From NCBI GenBank assembly GCA_030689875.1, contig JAUYHR010000105.1:1-21357 (forward strand): DNA of 21,357 nucleotides, written 5' to 3'. The translations under genes were made by a program, and so were the position numbers. Within the stretch, counting starts at the first letter, position 1. Every line of letters starts with the position of its first letter. The stretch is from Nanobdellota archaeon. Lineage in GTDB: Archaea; Nanobdellota; Nanobdellia; Pacearchaeales; GW2011-AR1. The notes beneath the pieces were generated by a model. The model made no database searches. It worked only from the letters and a program-made list of their open reading frames with translations, and had not been told where the DNA came from. Positions 19,702 through 21,357 of this stretch are shown here, piece after piece.

Positions 19702-21357
19702 AATTTAGCAGATTCTATTTTATTTTTTCTTCTAAAAAACCAAAAAGAGTAAATGCCGATTATTGAAATTATAGTTAAAATAATTCCGTATTTATTTTCC
19801 AAAGGAAGTTTTGTTTTTGATGAACAGAGGATTGATACGGGATCTTCATCTGCACACCCGACTGTCAGTGAATTCAGAGAGTATTCAAAAAAATCACTTG
19901 TGCCGTCGCAAGTTGCGGTTATATTTTCTTGATAATTGCAGGTCTGTTGTCCTCCTGTGGAATTTATTATAATTTTATATGGATTGCAAGAAGGCGGGTT
20001 TGTTGAAGCGCTCCAGGAACATCCATCAAGAATAGAAACAGAGCAAGGATCATCTGTACATAAAGTTGCATTGTAATCTGAACAAAGATTATATTGAGAG
20101 CAGTCAATTTCTATTGGTGTTTCAGTGCATATACTTGGTTCTCCAGAACATGTAAATCCGGATTCAATTACGCAGGTTGCAGAACATCCATCTTCAGCAT
20201 TAGTATCTCCGTCGTCGCAAGTTTCTCCTTGATTAAGCGCGCCGTCTCCGCAAATTCCCTGTTGAGGTGGTTGCACTTCTTCTGCTCCTAAAATTAAACT
20301 TTGAAATTCATAAACACTTTCATCTTCTTTTGTTGTTGTTATCCATGTTCCTCCAACTGCTCCTCCATCCGATATCCATGTTCCTGCTTCGTTATCAAAT
20401 GTAAATGTTCCTCCAAATGTTCCGCCATCTATTTTCCAGTTTTTGTTTATTCCCCAAATTCCTGTTACTTCCCACGTTCCCGTACTTGTTCCACCATCTT
20501 CTTTCCATGTTCCAGTTCCAGCTACATTATATTCTGTTCTTTCCCATGTTCCTGTACCTGCTCCATATTCCCATGTTCCACCAAGTTTATCAAAACCTTT
20601 AGCCTTAAAATAAAATTCATAAATTAAATCCGCATCATCATTTTGGGCATTACCAATATCATTTGAATTAATTGTCCATTCTGCAATTATTTTATTTCCT
20701 GAAACTATTCCAGTAAGTTTATTTCCTCCAGTTCTTATTTCATCATCGCCTCCTAAAGTATCATCTTCATAAATTTCAAATTCCCATTTTGAAATTCCTA
20801 TAGGATAATTTTCTAACACTAAATAAAATTTTTGACTGGCGTTTGCGATTACTTCTGTTGTTATTTTATTAATTCCATTTGAGTCGCTCGTCCAATAAGC
20901 AGTTGGAGTTTTACAAGTTCCTGAAATACAAATATTCTTTCTTATACCCGGACTCCCTACCAGCGGGCAAATTTCATTTGGATTTTCATCTATACTTGTT
21001 TGACTTTGAGGACACTGGTTATCTACACCATCACACTTTTCCGGGGCATTTGGAAAAATTGTGTTATTAGCATCCCTGCAATCAATAGCCCCGCATAAAC
21101 CTCCAGAAATCTTAAAAGGATCTCCATCAGCGTTTACACAAAAGGGAGTACAATCTGGATCTAAGAAATTTATTTTATCATCGCAATCATTATCTTTTTG
21201 GTCATTGCACTTAGCAACTGTGTTTTCTGCAACTGGAGCAACATTTCTTACGCAAGTTCCCCACGAACCGCCACTGCATGTTTGAGTTCCAGTAGTGCAA
21301 TCTGGTCCAATGCCTCCACTAACAACACATGATTGAGTAGCTCCAGTTACACAAAAT
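19698..21357 (-). CDS. Cys-rich surface protein with MopE-like, GTW-repeat and Myxo-type disulfide domains (5' end outside window)
   Basis: The frame is open from the window edge to TAA at 19698, over 550 residues; a GTG at 20819 is internal, not the start. In order: Cys/Gly-rich part (CVVSGGIGPDCTTGTQTC, GSWGTCVRNVAP); a MopE-like metal-motif region (KCNDQKDNDCDDKINFLDPD, DCRDANNTIFPNAPEKCDG, VDNQCPQ); a beta region; tandem GTW repeats; a myxobacteria-type disulfide repeat (CGDGALNQGETCDDGDTNAE, DGCSATCVIESGFTCSGEPS); more Cys pairs; then a C-terminal membrane helix (YGIILTIISIIGIYSFWFF) and basic tail. It is an anchored, disulfide-rich extracellular protein. Asp/Cys motifs suggest Ca or metal binding and adhesion, but its ligand is unknown. 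Confidence 0.85.
   Translation of the reverse strand, partial: FCVTGATQSCVVSGGIGPDCTTGTQTCSGGSWGTCVRNVAPVAENTVAKCNDQKDNDCDDKINFLDPDCTPFCVNADGDPFKISGGLCGAIDCRDANNTIFPNAPEKCDGVDNQCPQSQTSIDENPNEICPLVGSPGIRKNICISGTCKTPTAYWTSDSNGINKITTEVIANASQKFYLVLENYPIGISKWEFEIYEDDTLGGDDEIRTGGNKLTGIVSGNKIIAEWTINSNDIGNAQNDDADLIYEFYFKAKGFDKLGGTWEYGAGTGTWERTEYNVAGTGTWKEDGGTSTGTWEVTGIWGINKNWKIDGGTFGGTFTFDNEAGTWISDGGAVGGTWITTTKEDESVYEFQSLILGAEEVQPPQQGICGDGALNQGETCDDGDTNAEDGCSATCVIESGFTCSGEPSICTETPIEIDCSQYNLCSDYNATLCTDDPCSVSILDGCSWSASTNPPSCNPYKIIINSTGGQQTCNYQENITATCDGTSDFFEYSLNSLTVGCADEDPVSILCSSKTKLPLENKYGIILTIISIIGIYSFWFFRRKNKIESAKF
20331..20588 (-). repeat. Degenerate GTW tandem repeats in the surface protein
   Basis: Six copies of GTW (GGTWEYG, GTGTWERT, GTGTWKED, STGTWEVT, EAGTWISD, GGTWITT) plus two related GGTF steps occur within about 86 residues. 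On the + strand this shows as repeated CCATGTTCC-type words. Spacing is roughly 8-14 residues, consistent with a beta-helix or beta-roll with one turn per repeat. Confidence 0.7.

Noticed and set aside
20819..20822. GTG at 20819 as the start of the last surface protein
   Set aside because: The same frame continues without stop to the window end and encodes typical Cys-rich domains upstream.
20944..20972. GC-rich stretch CCCGGACTCCCTACCAGCGGGC as a repeat insert
   Set aside because: It encodes CPLVGSPG in a Cys-rich domain; no matching copy in the window, so it may be native. Worth including in a genome-wide search only.

Overview
The window is AT-rich, gene-dense archaeal DNA. The diagnostic genes are archaeal: a TFE-like transcription factor, aIF1A, a Dim2-type KH protein, DUF424, a class I CCA-adding enzyme, the Era-like GTPase/DUF2073/Zn-ribbon cluster, and a tRNA-Asn with an intron at the canonical 37/38 position. 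The aminoacyl-tRNA synthetases look bacterial in type, and AlaRS is very short. Together with small genes, Lys/Ile-rich proteins and large Cys-rich surface proteins, this suggests a reduced DPANN-type archaeon (Pacearchaeota/Woesearchaeota-like). The lineage is inferred from gene content, not from a tree.

Layout: 1-2986 (+) carries the 3' part of leuS and then alaS. 2927-3065 is an unusual alaS tail region with a stem-loop and a second, differently coded copy of the last 16 codons. 3068-4118 (-) holds two coiled-coil hypotheticals. 4193-4299 is a nested inverted-repeat element. 4337-5760 (+) holds TFE and a rhomboid protease. 5819-9752 (-) holds a nitroreductase, MnmA, a VOC protein, tRNA-Asn, the KH protein, aIF1A, DUF424 and a 48-aa zinc ribbon. 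9895-13725 (+) holds a membrane-anchored winged-helix protein, a secreted helical protein and a double TadC/T2SF membrane protein. 13737-16664 (-) holds CCA transferase, the DUF2072 Zn ribbon (with an apparent ATT start), DUF2073 and the GTPase. 16727-21357 holds two large surface proteins (-) flanking a 100-aa hypothetical (+).

The most interesting signal is a set of short dispersed repeats that sit in frame inside unrelated proteins. Family 1 (about 54-63 bp) occurs as a tandem pair in a hypothetical protein (3731-3847), once in mnmA (7195-7257), and once in non-coding DNA beside tRNA-Asn (8092-8152). All full copies can be read as FAR-x-N/S-x-E-x-KFEK in the same frame. Family 2 (about 28 bp, GC-rich, palindromic) adds a nine-residue S/T-P-x-GVS-x-GE peptide to both MnmA and the CCA enzyme. 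This resembles the Rickettsia palindromic elements that insert into coding genes, but in an archaeon. Two gene 3' ends (alaS and tRNA-Asn) are also duplicated next to short palindromic inserts, which hints at insertion or integration scars.

Functionally most genes serve translation and RNA maturation (LeuRS, AlaRS, MnmA, CCA enzyme, aIF1A, KH protein, tRNA-Asn). The rest are envelope proteins and regulators.
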